Shown here piece after piece: positions 56,179 to 64,000 of a DNA stretch of 64,000 nucleotides (within the stretch, counting starts at the first letter, position 1; each line of letters begins with the position of its first letter). The position numbers were made by a program, and so were the translations under genes. Under the pieces are notes generated by a model, which ran no database searches, had not been told where the DNA came from, and saw nothing but the letters and a program-made list of their open reading frames with translations. The DNA lies in assembly GCF_003217095.1 (NCBI RefSeq), contig NZ_QJSR01000005.1, forward strand, positions 322,519 to 386,518, written 5' to 3'. The stretch is from Rhizobium sp. PP-CC-3A-592 (GTDB taxonomy: Bacteria; Pseudomonadota; Alphaproteobacteria; Rhizobiales; Rhizobiaceae).

Positions 56179-58785
56179 ATGGATATCGAAAAATATTCCG
56201 AACGCGTGCGCGGTTTCCTGCAATCGGCGCAGACCTATGCGCTTTCGGCAGGCCACCCCCAGTTCACGCCCGAGCATGTGCTGAAAGTGCTGCTCGACGA
56301 CGATCAGGGCATGGCAGCCTCGCTGATCGAGCGCGCCGGCGGCCGGGCGAAGGACGCCAAGCTCGCCAATGATGCAGCCCTCGCCAAGCTGCCGAAGGTG
56401 TCCGGCGGGAACGGTGGCATCGCCCTGTCGCAGCCGCTGGCCAAGGTTTTCACGACGGCCGAAGAGGCAGCCAAAAAGGCGGGCGACAGTTTCGTCACCG
56501 TCGAGCGCCTGTTGCTGGCGCTGGCCGTGGAAACATCCGCGTCGACCGCGCAGACGCTCTCCAAAGCTGGGGTGACCGCCGCACGGCTGAACCAGGCGAT
56601 CAACGAGATCCGCAAGGGCCGCACCGCCGACGGCGCCAATGCCGAGGCCGGTTTCGACGCGCTGAAGAAATATGCGCGCGACCTGACCGCGGATGCACGT
56701 GACGGCAAGCTCGATCCGGTGATCGGCCGCGACGACGAGATCCGCCGCACGATCCAGGTGCTTTCGCGCCGCACGAAGAACAATCCGGTGCTGATCGGCG
56801 AACCCGGCGTGGGCAAGACGGCCATCGCCGAAGGCCTCGCCTTGCGCATCATCAATGGCGACGTGCCGGAAAGCCTGAAGGACAAGCGGCTGATGGCGCT
56901 CGACATGGGCGCGCTGATTGCCGGCGCGAAGTTCCGCGGCGAGTTCGAGGAGCGGCTGAAGGCCATTCTCTCGGAAGTGCAGGCGGATGCCGGGGAGATC
57001 ATCCTGTTCATCGACGAGATGCACACGCTGGTGGGTGCCGGCAAGGCCGATGGCGCGATGGACGCCTCCAACTTGCTGAAGCCGGCGCTGGCGCGCGGCG
57101 AGCTGCATTGCGTCGGCGCGACGACGCTCGATGAGTACCGCAAGCATGTGGAAAAGGATGCGGCCCTTGCCCGCCGGTTCCAGCCGGTCATGGTCAACGA
57201 GCCGGATGTCGAGGACACGATCTCGATCCTGCGCGGGTTGAAGGAGAAGTACGAGCAGCACCACAAGGTGCGAATTTCGGACGCGGCGTTGGTCGCGGCT
57301 GCAACGCTGTCGAACCGCTACATCACCGACCGTTTCCTGCCGGACAAAGCCATCGACCTGATGGACGAGGCCGCTTCGCGGCTGCGGATGCAGGTGGATA
57401 GCAAGCCGGAAGAACTGGACGAACTCGACCGCCGCATCATGCAGCTGAAGATCGAGCGCGAGGCCCTGAAGAAGGAGACCGACCGCGCTTCCAAGGACCG
57501 GCTGGAGAAGCTGGAGCTGGATCTGACCGGGCTCGAAGAGCAGGCCGATGCGCTGACCGCGCGCTGGCAGTCGGAAAAGTCCAAGCTCGGTCTTGCCGCC
57601 GATCTGAAGCGGCAGCTGGACGAAGCCCGCAACGAACTGGCCACTGCCCAGCGCAAGGGTGAGTTCCAGCGGGCGGGCGAGCTTGCCTATGGGGAGATCC
57701 CGAAGCTCGAAAAGGAGCTGCAGGAATCCGAAGCGCAGGACGGTTCGGCCGCATCCATGGTGCAGGAAGTGGTGACGCCGGACAATATCGCGCACATCGT
57801 TTCCCGCTGGACCGGTATTCCGGTCGACAAGATGCTGGAAGGCGAACGCGACAAGCTGCTGCGGATGGAAGACGAGCTGGCCAAGTGGGTCGTGGGGCAG
57901 GGCGATGCGGTGCAGGCCGTTTCCCGTGCCGTCCGTCGCTCGCGCGCCGGTTTGCAGGATCCGAACCGGCCGATCGGCTCGTTCATCTTCCTCGGCCCCA
58001 CCGGCGTCGGCAAGACGGAACTGACCAAGGCGCTTGCGCGCTTCCTCTTCGATGACGACACGGCACTCGTGCGCATGGATATGTCGGAATATATGGAGAA
58101 GCACTCCGTTTCCCGGCTGATCGGTGCACCTCCGGGCTATGTCGGCTATGAGGAAGGCGGTGCGCTGACGGAGGCCGTGCGGCGCAAGCCCTATCAGGTC
58201 GTGTTGTTCGACGAGATCGAAAAAGCGCATCCGGACGTCTTCAACGTGCTGCTTCAGGTGCTGGACGACGGCCGGCTGACCGACGGGCAGGGCCGGACGG
58301 TGGATTTCCGCAACACGATGATCATCATGACATCGAACCTTGGCGCGGAATATCTGACCGGGCTTGCCGAAGGCGAGGACACCGACAGCGTGCGCGAGCA
58401 GGTGATGGGCGTGGTGCGCTCGGCCTTCCGGCCGGAGTTCCTCAACCGCGTCGACGAGATCATCCTGTTCCACCGCCTGAAGCGCGGCGAGATGGGTGCG
58501 ATCGTCGATATCCAGCTCGAGCGGCTGAAGACGCTGCTGGCGGATCGCAAGATCACGCTGGAACTGGACGGCGATGCCCGGCACTGGCTGGCGGAACGCG
58601 GCTACGATCCGGTCTATGGCGCACGCCCGCTGAAGCGGACGATCCAGCGCTATGTGCAGGATCCGCTCGCCGAAAAGATCCTGTCCGGCGACATTCCGGA
58701 TGGGTCCGTGATCAAGGTGCTGGAAGGGTCCGACCGGCTGAACTTCAAGCTGCTCGGCACGGGCGAAGACCGCGTTGCGGCCTGA
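56179..58785 (+). CDS. clpB: ATP-dependent chaperone ClpB
   Basis: An 868-residue AAA+ disaggregase: an N-terminal Clp-N repeat domain (about 1-145), AAA1 with Walker A GEPGVGKT (207-214), a middle coiled-coil region (about 400-530), AAA2 with GPTGVGKTE (about 609-617), and the C-terminal arginine/D2-small domain ([19 protein letters not shown]). It resolubilises aggregates with DnaK. AAGGAGG precedes the ATG. A terminator follows at 58811-58840. It is single and complete. Confidence 0.96.
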   Translation: MDIEKYSERVRGFLQSAQTYALSAGHPQFTPEHVLKVLLDDDQGMAASLIERAGGRAKDAKLANDAALAKLPKVSGGNGGIALSQPLAKVFTTAEEAAKKAGDSFVTVERLLLALAVETSASTAQTLSKAGVTAARLNQAINEIRKGRTADGANAEAGFDALKKYARDLTADARDGKLDPVIGRDDEIRRTIQVLSRRTKNNPVLIGEPGVGKTAIAEGLALRIINGDVPESLKDKRLMALDMGALIAGAKFRGEFEERLKAILSEVQADAGEIILFIDEMHTLVGAGKADGAMDASNLLKPALARGELHCVGATTLDEYRKHVEKDAALARRFQPVMVNEPDVEDTISILRGLKEKYEQHHKVRISDAALVAAATLSNRYITDRFLPDKAIDLMDEAASRLRMQVDSKPEELDELDRRIMQLKIEREALKKETDRASKDRLEKLELDLTGLEEQADALTARWQSEKSKLGLAADLKRQLDEARNELATAQRKGEFQRAGELAYGEIPKLEKELQESEAQDGSAASMVQEVVTPDNIAHIVSRWTGIPVDKMLEGERDKLLRMEDELAKWVVGQGDAVQAVSRAVRRSRAGLQDPNRPIGSFIFLGPTGVGKTELTKALARFLFDDDTALVRMDMSEYMEKHSVSRLIGAPPGYVGYEEGGALTEAVRRKPYQVVLFDEIEKAHPDVFNVLLQVLDDGRLTDGQGRTVDFRNTMIIMTSNLGAEYLTGLAEGEDTDSVREQVMGVVRSAFRPEFLNRVDEIILFHRLKRGEMGAIVDIQLERLKTLLADRKITLELDGDARHWLAERGYDPVYGARPLKRTIQRYVQDPLAEKILSGDIPDGSVIKVLEGSDRLNFKLLGTGEDRVAA

Positions 58786-58810
58786 TCGACGTGCCTGATT
58801 TAAGATATCT

Positions 58811-58840
58811 GGCCTTCCCGGGAAACCGGGGAGGCCTTTT
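58811..58840 (+). terminator. Terminator after clpB
   Basis: A stem GGCCTTCCCGG / CCGGGGAGGCC (one G-T pair) around GAAA, followed by TTTT. It is 26 bases beyond the clpB stop, on the clpB strand, and separates it from the formyltransferase-like gene. Confidence 0.85.
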
Positions 58841-58912
58841 GTGTGCAAGGCCTTTAATCACTCGGTAAGCCGGATCGGTGACAAATACGCCGAGGCGAAA
58901 AGAGGCGTGGAT

Positions 58913-59692
58913 ATGGCGGAGATGAAGCGAATGGGTCGGTTGGTCGTGGTCACGGCCGGCGGGCGCAATCCGCAGATCCTGATCAATGCGCTTGCCTGTC
59001 GCTTTTCCGAGGTTGTCGTCCTCTTGGAGCCGGCGGAATCGAAGTCCGTCTTCGTCAGGCGACGCGCCCGCAAGCTCGGATGGCCGGTGGCTCTCGGGCA
59101 ACTCGCGACGATGGTCGCCTCCAAATTCGGCAAGCGTTTTACCGAAGGCCGTGCGCGGGAGATTCTGGAGACCTATGGCGTTTCGGATGTGCCGAATGCC
59201 GATGTCAGAACGGTGCCGATACCGTCGATCAACACGCCGGACGCGCTGCAGTGGCTGACCAAGCTTTCACCCGAGGTCGTCTTCCTCGTCTCGTGCCGCA
59301 TGCTGTCGGCCACAACGCTGTCGGCGATATCCTGTCCCGTCATCAATTTCCATGCGGGCATCAATCCCAGATATCGGGGCCTGATGGGTGGATACTGGGC
59401 GCGGGTAAACCGGGATGAGGGAAATTTCGGTGCGACGGTGCATCTGGTCGATGCGGGCGTCGATACGGGCGATATTCTCTACCAGACGCGCATGACGCCC
59501 GGCAAAGGCGATACGATGCACACCTATCCGCTGCTGCAGACGGCAGCTTCGACCGGAATTGCCATCCAGGCCGTCGAGGATGCGCTGGCCGGGACGCTTC
59601 GGCCGATGACCGTCGCGGGCCCATCGCAGCAATGGTATCACCCGCCCGTCTGGACATGGATCTGGAATGGGCTGTCGCGTGGCATCTGGTAA
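58913..59692 (+). CDS. Formyltransferase-like protein
   Basis: A 259-residue protein. A Rossmann-like N-terminus (GRLVVVTAGGRNPQILINA) precedes the formyl_trans_N core: INFHAGINPRYRGLMGGYWARVNRD (the conserved N..H..YRG formyltransferase motif) and GATVHLVDAGVDTGDILYQ, the second signature with its catalytic Asp. It should use a 10-formyltetrahydrofolate-type donor, but the acceptor (sugar nucleotide, amine or other) is unknown. I chose the ATG at 58913; a GTG at 58841 would add 24 residues overlapping the terminator. It precedes the MetV/MetF-like pair, a folate-C1 neighbourhood. Confidence 0.75.
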   Translation: MAEMKRMGRLVVVTAGGRNPQILINALACRFSEVVVLLEPAESKSVFVRRRARKLGWPVALGQLATMVASKFGKRFTEGRAREILETYGVSDVPNADVRTVPIPSINTPDALQWLTKLSPEVVFLVSCRMLSATTLSAISCPVINFHAGINPRYRGLMGGYWARVNRDEGNFGATVHLVDAGVDTGDILYQTRMTPGKGDTMHTYPLLQTAASTGIAIQAVEDALAGTLRPMTVAGPSQQWYHPPVWTWIWNGLSRGIW

Positions 59693-59841
59693 GACGTATC
59701 GGTGCACGTCGCTTTCACTGTCGCGGCGTGTCGTGCAAGGATGCGCGGCGGGTCGAAAAGACGCGCAAGCTTTTGCCGGATGATGGCCATGATAATGGGC
59801 ACGGCAATGGGCACGACGGGACCGATACAAGGCGGATACAT

Positions 59842-60459
59842 ATGACGAAACCTTCGCCCTCCGATCTCGCTCCTGCGCCCAAGCCCGACAAGGGCAATGC
59901 GCAGGCCGGCCGCAAGGCCGCGACCGGAGCCTATACGCCCGCCAGCGTCTCGCCCAACCGGCGCGGCCAGCGCAGCTTTGCGATCCGCCTTTGGTCGGTG
60001 CGTCATTCCCGGCTGCTGGAATGGGTTTATCACCGGTTCGCCTCGATTTTTCTGGCCCTGCACCCGCTCTGGCGGGCGATCGGCTATGCGAGAGCCGAGG
60101 CACCGGTGACCGTGGTCGAGCGCGGGGTGAAGGGTCTGCTCTTCGACTGTCGCATGTGCGGCCAATGCATCCTGTCGTCCACTGGCATGTCCTGCCCGAT
60201 GAACTGCCCGAAGCAATTGCGCAACGGACCCTGCGGCGGCGTGCGCGCCAATGGAAACTGCGAAGTGGAACCCGATATGCCCTGCGTCTGGGTCAAAGCC
60301 TGGGAAGGTTCGCGGCAGATGGAAAACGGCGATGCGATCCTTGCCGTACAGCCGCCGGTGAACCAGTCGTTACGCGAAACGTCGTCCTGGCTGCGGGTGA
60401 CGGCAGCCGAGGCGCAGGCGCGGGATAACCGTGCTGCAACGTCGGGACGCCCGACATGA
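59842..60459 (+). CDS. MetV-like MTHFR C-terminal-domain protein
   Basis: A 205-residue protein. Basic, disordered residues 1-45 are followed by an amphipathic segment and a Cys-rich domain (about 104-150): CRMCGQCILSSTGMSCPMNCPKQ and CGG..C..C, with seven or more Cys residues. This is the MTHFR_C (MetV) domain, which binds zinc or iron-sulphur and partners a MetF subunit in anaerobe-type methylenetetrahydrofolate reductases. The next gene is metF-like and overlaps by four bases, so the two form a complex. Upstream, in the same frame, 59785-59830 encodes a His/Gly/Asp-rich segment that may be part of a longer form. Confidence 0.82.
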   Translation: MTKPSPSDLAPAPKPDKGNAQAGRKAATGAYTPASVSPNRRGQRSFAIRLWSVRHSRLLEWVYHRFASIFLALHPLWRAIGYARAEAPVTVVERGVKGLLFDCRMCGQCILSSTGMSCPMNCPKQLRNGPCGGVRANGNCEVEPDMPCVWVKAWEGSRQMENGDAILAVQPPVNQSLRETSSWLRVTAAEAQARDNRAATSGRPT

Positions 60460-61532
60460 GCGGTTTCCCAAGCGCTTCTGGCGATCTCCTGCCCGGCCAT
60501 TCCTCGCGCGGGCGGCTGGAGCAGGTGCTTCGGCGCGGCGAGTTCGCCGTGACGGCCGAGCTGAACCCACCCGACAGCGCCGATCCGGAAGAGGTCTATG
60601 CCCGGGCCGCGGTGTTCGAGGGCTGGGTGGACGGTATCAATGCGGTCGATGCGTCGGGCGCCAATTGCCACATGTCCTCGGTCGGTATCTGCGCGCTTCT
60701 GACCCGCATGGGTTACGCTCCGATCATGCAGATCTCGTGCCGCGACCGAAACCGGATCGCCATTCAGGGCGATGTGCTGGGGGCAGCCGCCATGGGCGTG
60801 GCGAACATTCTGTGCCTTACCGGTGACGGTGTGCAGGCCGGCGACCAGCCGGGGGCAAAGCCGGTGTTTGATCTCGACTGCATGTCGCTCTTGGAAACGG
60901 TGCGGATCATGCGGGATCACGCCAAGTTTCTCTCCGGGCGCAAGCTGACCGCACCGCCGCGCGTCTTTCTCGGCGCCGCCATCAATCCATTCGCGCCGCC
61001 ATATGATTTCCGTCCGTACCGGCTTGCCAAGAAGATCGAGGCGGGCGCGCAGTTCGTGCAGAGCCAGTATTGTTTCGATGTGCCGATGTTTCGTGCCTAC
61101 ATGGAAAAAGTGCGCGATCTCGGCCTGCACGAGCACTGCCATATCCTCGTCGGCGTCGGCCCGATGGCATCCGCCCGCACCGCGCGCTGGATCCGCTCCA
61201 ACGTGCCGGGCGTCCACATCCCCGATGCGATCATCGCCCGGCTGGAGGGCGCTGCCGACCAGAAGAAGGAAGGCAAGCAGATCTGCATCGACATCATCAA
61301 CGAGGTGAAGGAGATCAAAGGTGTCTCCGGCATTCACGTGATGGCCTATCGGCAGGAAGAATATGTGGCCGAGATCGTCCATGAGTCCGGCGTTCTGAAG
61401 GGCCGGCGGCCGTGGCGGCGCGAACAGGACCCGGCAGATGCCGGCGTTGCCGAACGTCTGGATGCCGCGCGCGGGGGCGAGATGCAGGATCAGGAGAGTC
61501 TTGCGGAAACGGCGGCGAAGCGGCCGCACTGA
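60456..61532 (+). CDS. metF: Methylenetetrahydrofolate reductase-like (MetF) subunit
   Basis: A 358-residue TIM-barrel protein. AVTAELNPPDSADPEEVYARA at the N-terminus, NILCLTGDGVQAGDQPGAKPV (FAD/folate region), and AGAQFVQSQYCFDVPMFRAYM are MetF-family motifs. It should reduce methylene- to methyl-tetrahydrofolate. It differs from E. coli-type MetF in being longer and in its coupling (ATGA overlap) to a MetV-like Cys-rich subunit, the split arrangement known from acetogens. It may serve methyl-group catabolism rather than methionine synthesis. It converges with the M23 peptidase gene. Confidence 0.85.
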   Translation: MSGFPSASGDLLPGHSSRGRLEQVLRRGEFAVTAELNPPDSADPEEVYARAAVFEGWVDGINAVDASGANCHMSSVGICALLTRMGYAPIMQISCRDRNRIAIQGDVLGAAAMGVANILCLTGDGVQAGDQPGAKPVFDLDCMSLLETVRIMRDHAKFLSGRKLTAPPRVFLGAAINPFAPPYDFRPYRLAKKIEAGAQFVQSQYCFDVPMFRAYMEKVRDLGLHEHCHILVGVGPMASARTARWIRSNVPGVHIPDAIIARLEGAADQKKEGKQICIDIINEVKEIKGVSGIHVMAYRQEEYVAEIVHESGVLKGRRPWRREQDPADAGVAERLDAARGGEMQDQESLAETAAKRPH

Positions 61533-61579
61533 TCCCGTTTCTGCCGGATCGATGGGCGCGCCATCATCGCCACGCGCTG

Positions 61580-63547
61580 TTACTGCGTGGCGGCGACTTC
61601 GCTGCCATTGTCCTTGGCCAGCAGCTCGTCGATGCGCTGCCGCTCTTCCTCGAACTGGGCGAGCGCCGGTCCGTCCAGCGACTTGCCGCCGGGAAGCCGG
61701 ATGCGCAGCGGATCGACGCGGTTGCCGTTGACGATCAGTTCGTAGTGCAGGTGCGGGCCCGTCGACAGGCCCGTCGTGCCGATCCAGCCGATGACCTGGC
61801 CCTGCGCGACGCGTGCGCCGGGCTTGACGTTCTTGGCGATCGCGCTCTGGTGATTGTAGGACGAGACGTAACCGTTCGCATGACGGATGAGCGTCTGGTT
61901 GCCATACCCACCGCTATCCCAGCCAGCCTTCTCCACGACGCCATTGCCCGCCGCAATGATCGGCGTGCCGCGCGGTGCAGCCCAGTCCACGCCGGTGTGC
62001 ATGCGCGAGAAGCCAAGGATCGGATGGCGCCGCATGCCGAAGCCCGAGCGGAACGTGCCGTTGGGAACCGGGTTGCGCAGCAGGAACTGACGAATGCTCT
62101 TGCCCATCTCGTTATAGTAGTCGACGGAATTGTCGTCGGGGTCCTGGAAACGATAGAACCGGGTTTGTGCGTCGCCGAACTTCGCATTGACGTAGAGCAG
62201 TTCCGACGTATCCGTCGCGCGACCGCTTTCATCCGCAACGGAGAAGAAGGCCTCGAGGCTGTCGGTCGGCTTCAACTGTGCCTGAAAATCGACATTGCTG
62301 GCGAGCAGCTTGATCAGCTGCGCGACCATGCCCTGGTTCATGCCGTAGGAAAGTGCGGCCCGATAGACCCCGTCATAGACCCGCGGCAGATCGCGCCCGG
62401 CCGAAATGGTCGGTGTGCCGTTATCGTCGAAGGCCGTGTAGACGGCGGAAAGTTGCGGCGGCTCCTCGCCACGGACGAAGGTGCCATGGTCGTCCAGCGC
62501 CATGGTCAGCACATGCGCACCACCCTTGGCGTAGACGCTCGCCCGCATCACCCGCGCTTCTTCGTTCTCGCCCCTCTGAATGATACCGATGCGCACGACG
62601 TCGCCTTCGCGGAAGACGTCCGAATTCAGCGCGGTCTTGAAGATGGCCGCAATATCGGCCGCCTGCGCCTTGGAATAGCCGGCGCCGCTCAGAACGGTCG
62701 CCATGTCCGTATCACGCCGGACCGGAATGACGTCGTCGGCAAATTCCGCGCTGCTGTCGTTGATCGTCTCGAACGGCGTGACCGTCATGTTCTCTTCGAC
62801 CACCCGCGCTGTGATGCCCTGGATCAGGTCGAGCTCGGAGGCGTCGGAGGCAAAGCGTCGCGGATCGACATAGAAGAGCGAGGCGAGCTGCGTATTGCCT
62901 TCCGTCAGGGCCGCGCCGTTGGAGCGGACGTTCTCTTCCACCTCGTCGAGCGACATCGAAGGGCCGAATTTCAGTGTCGATCCCTTGAGAGGGAAATCGA
63001 CCGTCTTCAGCGCGACTTCGGATTCGACGTCGGAGCCATAAATGGTGCCGGTGCGCACCGGGGGAGGGGCCGAGGCGGCGTCGTCATTGGAGAAGATCGC
63101 GAGGGGATCGAAGGAAGGGTAGGATTCCGATGCCTGGTGATTGGCGGCCAGCGTCATCTTCACATGCGCGAAGGGCTGGCGACGAACCACCTCCTTCTCG
63201 CCGTCATGGATCATCGTGGAGACTTCGAGGATCGTCCGGTCGGACGGCTTGGCGACGATCACGGGAGAGACGATACGACCGCCGCGCTTGGCGGTCGTTG
63301 CCGGCTGGCCGCCGCGCAAGGCAGGGTCCACTGCGGCATAGGCTTCCGCGGGGATCGCAAGCTGCTGGCGACCATCGAGTGCGGCAAAGAGTGCAACGCC
63401 CATGAGGAGACTGGATGTGATGCCGGTGAGGAATGTGCCGGAGAGCCAGCGGAGCGAAATCTCGCGGCGATCGGGCGCCCGGCGGCCATCGGCCAATATG
63501 GGCGGTTCGTTGCCCAGCGACCGTATCATGGATTTGTCCGTGATCAT
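61580..63547 (-). CDS. Large membrane-anchored M23 family metallopeptidase
   Basis: A 655-residue protein with an N-terminal cytoplasmic tail, one membrane helix (about 34-57), a long periplasmic region (about 100-500) with no recognised domain, and a C-terminal M23 (LytM) domain. The zinc motif HTGVDWAAPRGTP and the catalytic HLHYEL are intact, so it is probably an active endopeptidase cutting peptidoglycan cross-links. Size and layout recall RgsM of Sinorhizobium, required for polar growth; this is resemblance, not proof. Starts at 63547 or 63529 are possible. It is convergent with metF and divergent from the stable-RNA promoter at the right edge. Confidence 0.85.
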   Translation of the reverse strand: MITDKSMIRSLGNEPPILADGRRAPDRREISLRWLSGTFLTGITSSLLMGVALFAALDGRQQLAIPAEAYAAVDPALRGGQPATTAKRGGRIVSPVIVAKPSDRTILEVSTMIHDGEKEVVRRQPFAHVKMTLAANHQASESYPSFDPLAIFSNDDAASAPPPVRTGTIYGSDVESEVALKTVDFPLKGSTLKFGPSMSLDEVEENVRSNGAALTEGNTQLASLFYVDPRRFASDASELDLIQGITARVVEENMTVTPFETINDSSAEFADDVIPVRRDTDMATVLSGAGYSKAQAADIAAIFKTALNSDVFREGDVVRIGIIQRGENEEARVMRASVYAKGGAHVLTMALDDHGTFVRGEEPPQLSAVYTAFDDNGTPTISAGRDLPRVYDGVYRAALSYGMNQGMVAQLIKLLASNVDFQAQLKPTDSLEAFFSVADESGRATDTSELLYVNAKFGDAQTRFYRFQDPDDNSVDYYNEMGKSIRQFLLRNPVPNGTFRSGFGMRRHPILGFSRMHTGVDWAAPRGTPIIAAGNGVVEKAGWDSGGYGNQTLIRHANGYVSSYNHQSAIAKNVKPGARVAQGQVIGWIGTTGLSTGPHLHYELIVNGNRVDPLRIRLPGGKSLDGPALAQFEEERQRIDELLAKDNGSEVAATQ

Positions 63548-63805
63548 GCCAGCTGATCGGGTCCCTGTTGAACGCGCCGGTTCTTCTTATAGGCTGCGTA
63601 TATTGTGCGAAGATGTGCATCTTTCGCGCGGTCGAGTCAAATCCGACACGGTGCGCGATGCTCCCTGAGACACTGCGATTGTGTAAAACTAAGGGCGGCG
63701 AATGCCATGAGGCAGGTTTCATTGATGACGCGGGAAGGGGAGGGGGCTCCAGCCCCTATGGCGCAAGGCTTTGTCAGAAAACTGTCATTTTTTTCAAAAA
63801 CCCTG

Positions 63806-63835
63806 TTGACGAACTGTCTCTCCCGGATCTATAAA
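63806..63835 (+). promoter_or_regulatory. Strong stable-RNA (probable rrn) promoter
   Basis: TTGACG (63806-63811) and TATAAA (63830-63835) with an 18-nt spacer form a near-consensus promoter facing right. It is followed by CCGCACACCAACGAGGGCGG, the kind of sequence seen just after rhizobial rrn promoters, and then by a GT-rich untranslated leader to the window edge with no open frame. The rRNA genes themselves would lie outside the window. Confidence 0.6.
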
Positions 63836-63841
63836 CCGCAC

Positions 63842-64000
63842 ACCAACGAGGGCGGCGGCGCTGCTGGCGACCAACGAACTCGCTCTGAAGTTTCTTGACT
63901 TTGCGGGTGGGATTGTCGGTCTCGGGTTTAGGCCTCGGGCTCTTGTGTGGTTGAGTTTTGCGGTGATTTTGGCGGAAAGCCTTGATCATTTTGCGATGTG
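63842..64000 (+). other. Probable rRNA operon leader (partial)
   Basis: The 159 bases after the promoter are non-coding, T/G-rich and structured (a GGGTTTAGGCCTCGGGC stretch can fold), in keeping with a ribosomal RNA leader. 63548-63805, upstream of the promoter, holds no convincing gene. The 16S start sequence is not reached, so this call depends on the promoter resemblance. Confidence 0.45.

Noticed and set aside
55183..58848. A 1221-codon minus-strand frame opposite clpB
   Set aside because: A GC-rich shadow of clpB and the DUF429 domain; the amino acid sequence is His/Arg/Gly/Leu-rich and matches no family.
60084..61529. A 481-codon minus-strand frame opposite metF
   Set aside because: Antisense shadow of a clear metF-like gene.
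63774..63989. Minus-strand 71-codon frame at the right edge
   Set aside because: It overlaps the stable-RNA-type promoter and leader and has a highly basic, non-family sequence.

Overview
The window is chromosomal DNA of an alphaproteobacterium, most likely a member of the Rhizobiaceae (Rhizobium/Agrobacterium/Ensifer/Shinella type). This rests on high GC with strongly GC-biased third codon positions, on lineage-typical families (DUF2125, TIGR02302/DUF4175, DUF4167, DUF1178, a CpdR receiver ending in Ala-Ala, the FtsEX arrangement, SecA with a C-terminal SEC-C motif), on GTG and TTG starts, and on rhizobial intergenic palindromes. It is mostly housekeeping DNA. I see no prophage, integrase, transposase, CRISPR array or toxin-antitoxin module.

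Layout: 1-5.7 kb holds the 3' end of tyrC, a DUF2125 protein, chaC, plsC, a YdcF protein and ftsX-ftsE. 5.7-7.7 kb holds a CtrA-type box, a membrane-anchored protein, hpt and cpdR, followed by a 34-bp-arm inverted repeat. 7.9-16 kb holds the TIGR02302 protein, lysA, an LptM-like lipoprotein, argH, divergent tlpA and a sulfatase-like membrane enzyme. 16.0-16.3 kb is a 267-bp nested palindromic element. 16.3-21.2 kb holds 3-hydroxybutyryl-CoA dehydrogenase, etfA/etfB, a rhomboid protease, a PduO-type cobalamin adenosyltransferase whose 3' end is tandemly repeated, and a twin-TM protein. 21.2-27 kb holds an SDR, a YihY protein, gluQRS, an AlkA-like glycosylase, an HNH nuclease, dsbB and a YqaA protein. 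27.1 kb has tRNA-Leu(CAA), then small hypothetical genes.

28.7-38.8 kb holds an acyl-CoA synthetase, a GNAT-flippase gene pair, a LysE exporter, an MBL hydrolase, secA and a parvulin PPIase. 39-45.8 kb runs argJ, GNAT, mutT, a small TM protein, a Flp pilin, a methyltransferase, comF, grxC, a nitrilase-family amidase and DUF1178. 45.8-53.9 kb holds ubiG, divergent from lysC-ptsP-prfA-prmC and the DUF4167 gene. 53.9-58.8 kb holds a secreted Cys-rich protein, a single reading frame joining a NUDIX and a DUF429 domain, and clpB. 58.9-61.5 kb holds a formyltransferase-like gene and a MetV/MetF-like split methylenetetrahydrofolate reductase. A large M23 peptidase follows, and the right edge carries what looks like a strong stable-RNA (probably rrn) promoter and leader.

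Functional links: lysC and lysA act at the start and end of lysine synthesis, and argH and argJ in arginine synthesis. SecA, the PPIase, DsbB and TlpA serve export and envelope protein folding. FtsEX and the M23 peptidase concern cell-wall remodelling, and the CtrA box and CpdR suggest cell-cycle control. EtfAB and the dehydrogenase serve acyl-CoA oxidation. The strongest unexplained signals are the 267-bp element, whose two halves keep their hairpins with different paired sequences; the 20-bp repeat unit generated from the 3' end of the adenosyltransferase gene; the NUDIX-DUF429 fusion; and the MetV/MetF-like pair.
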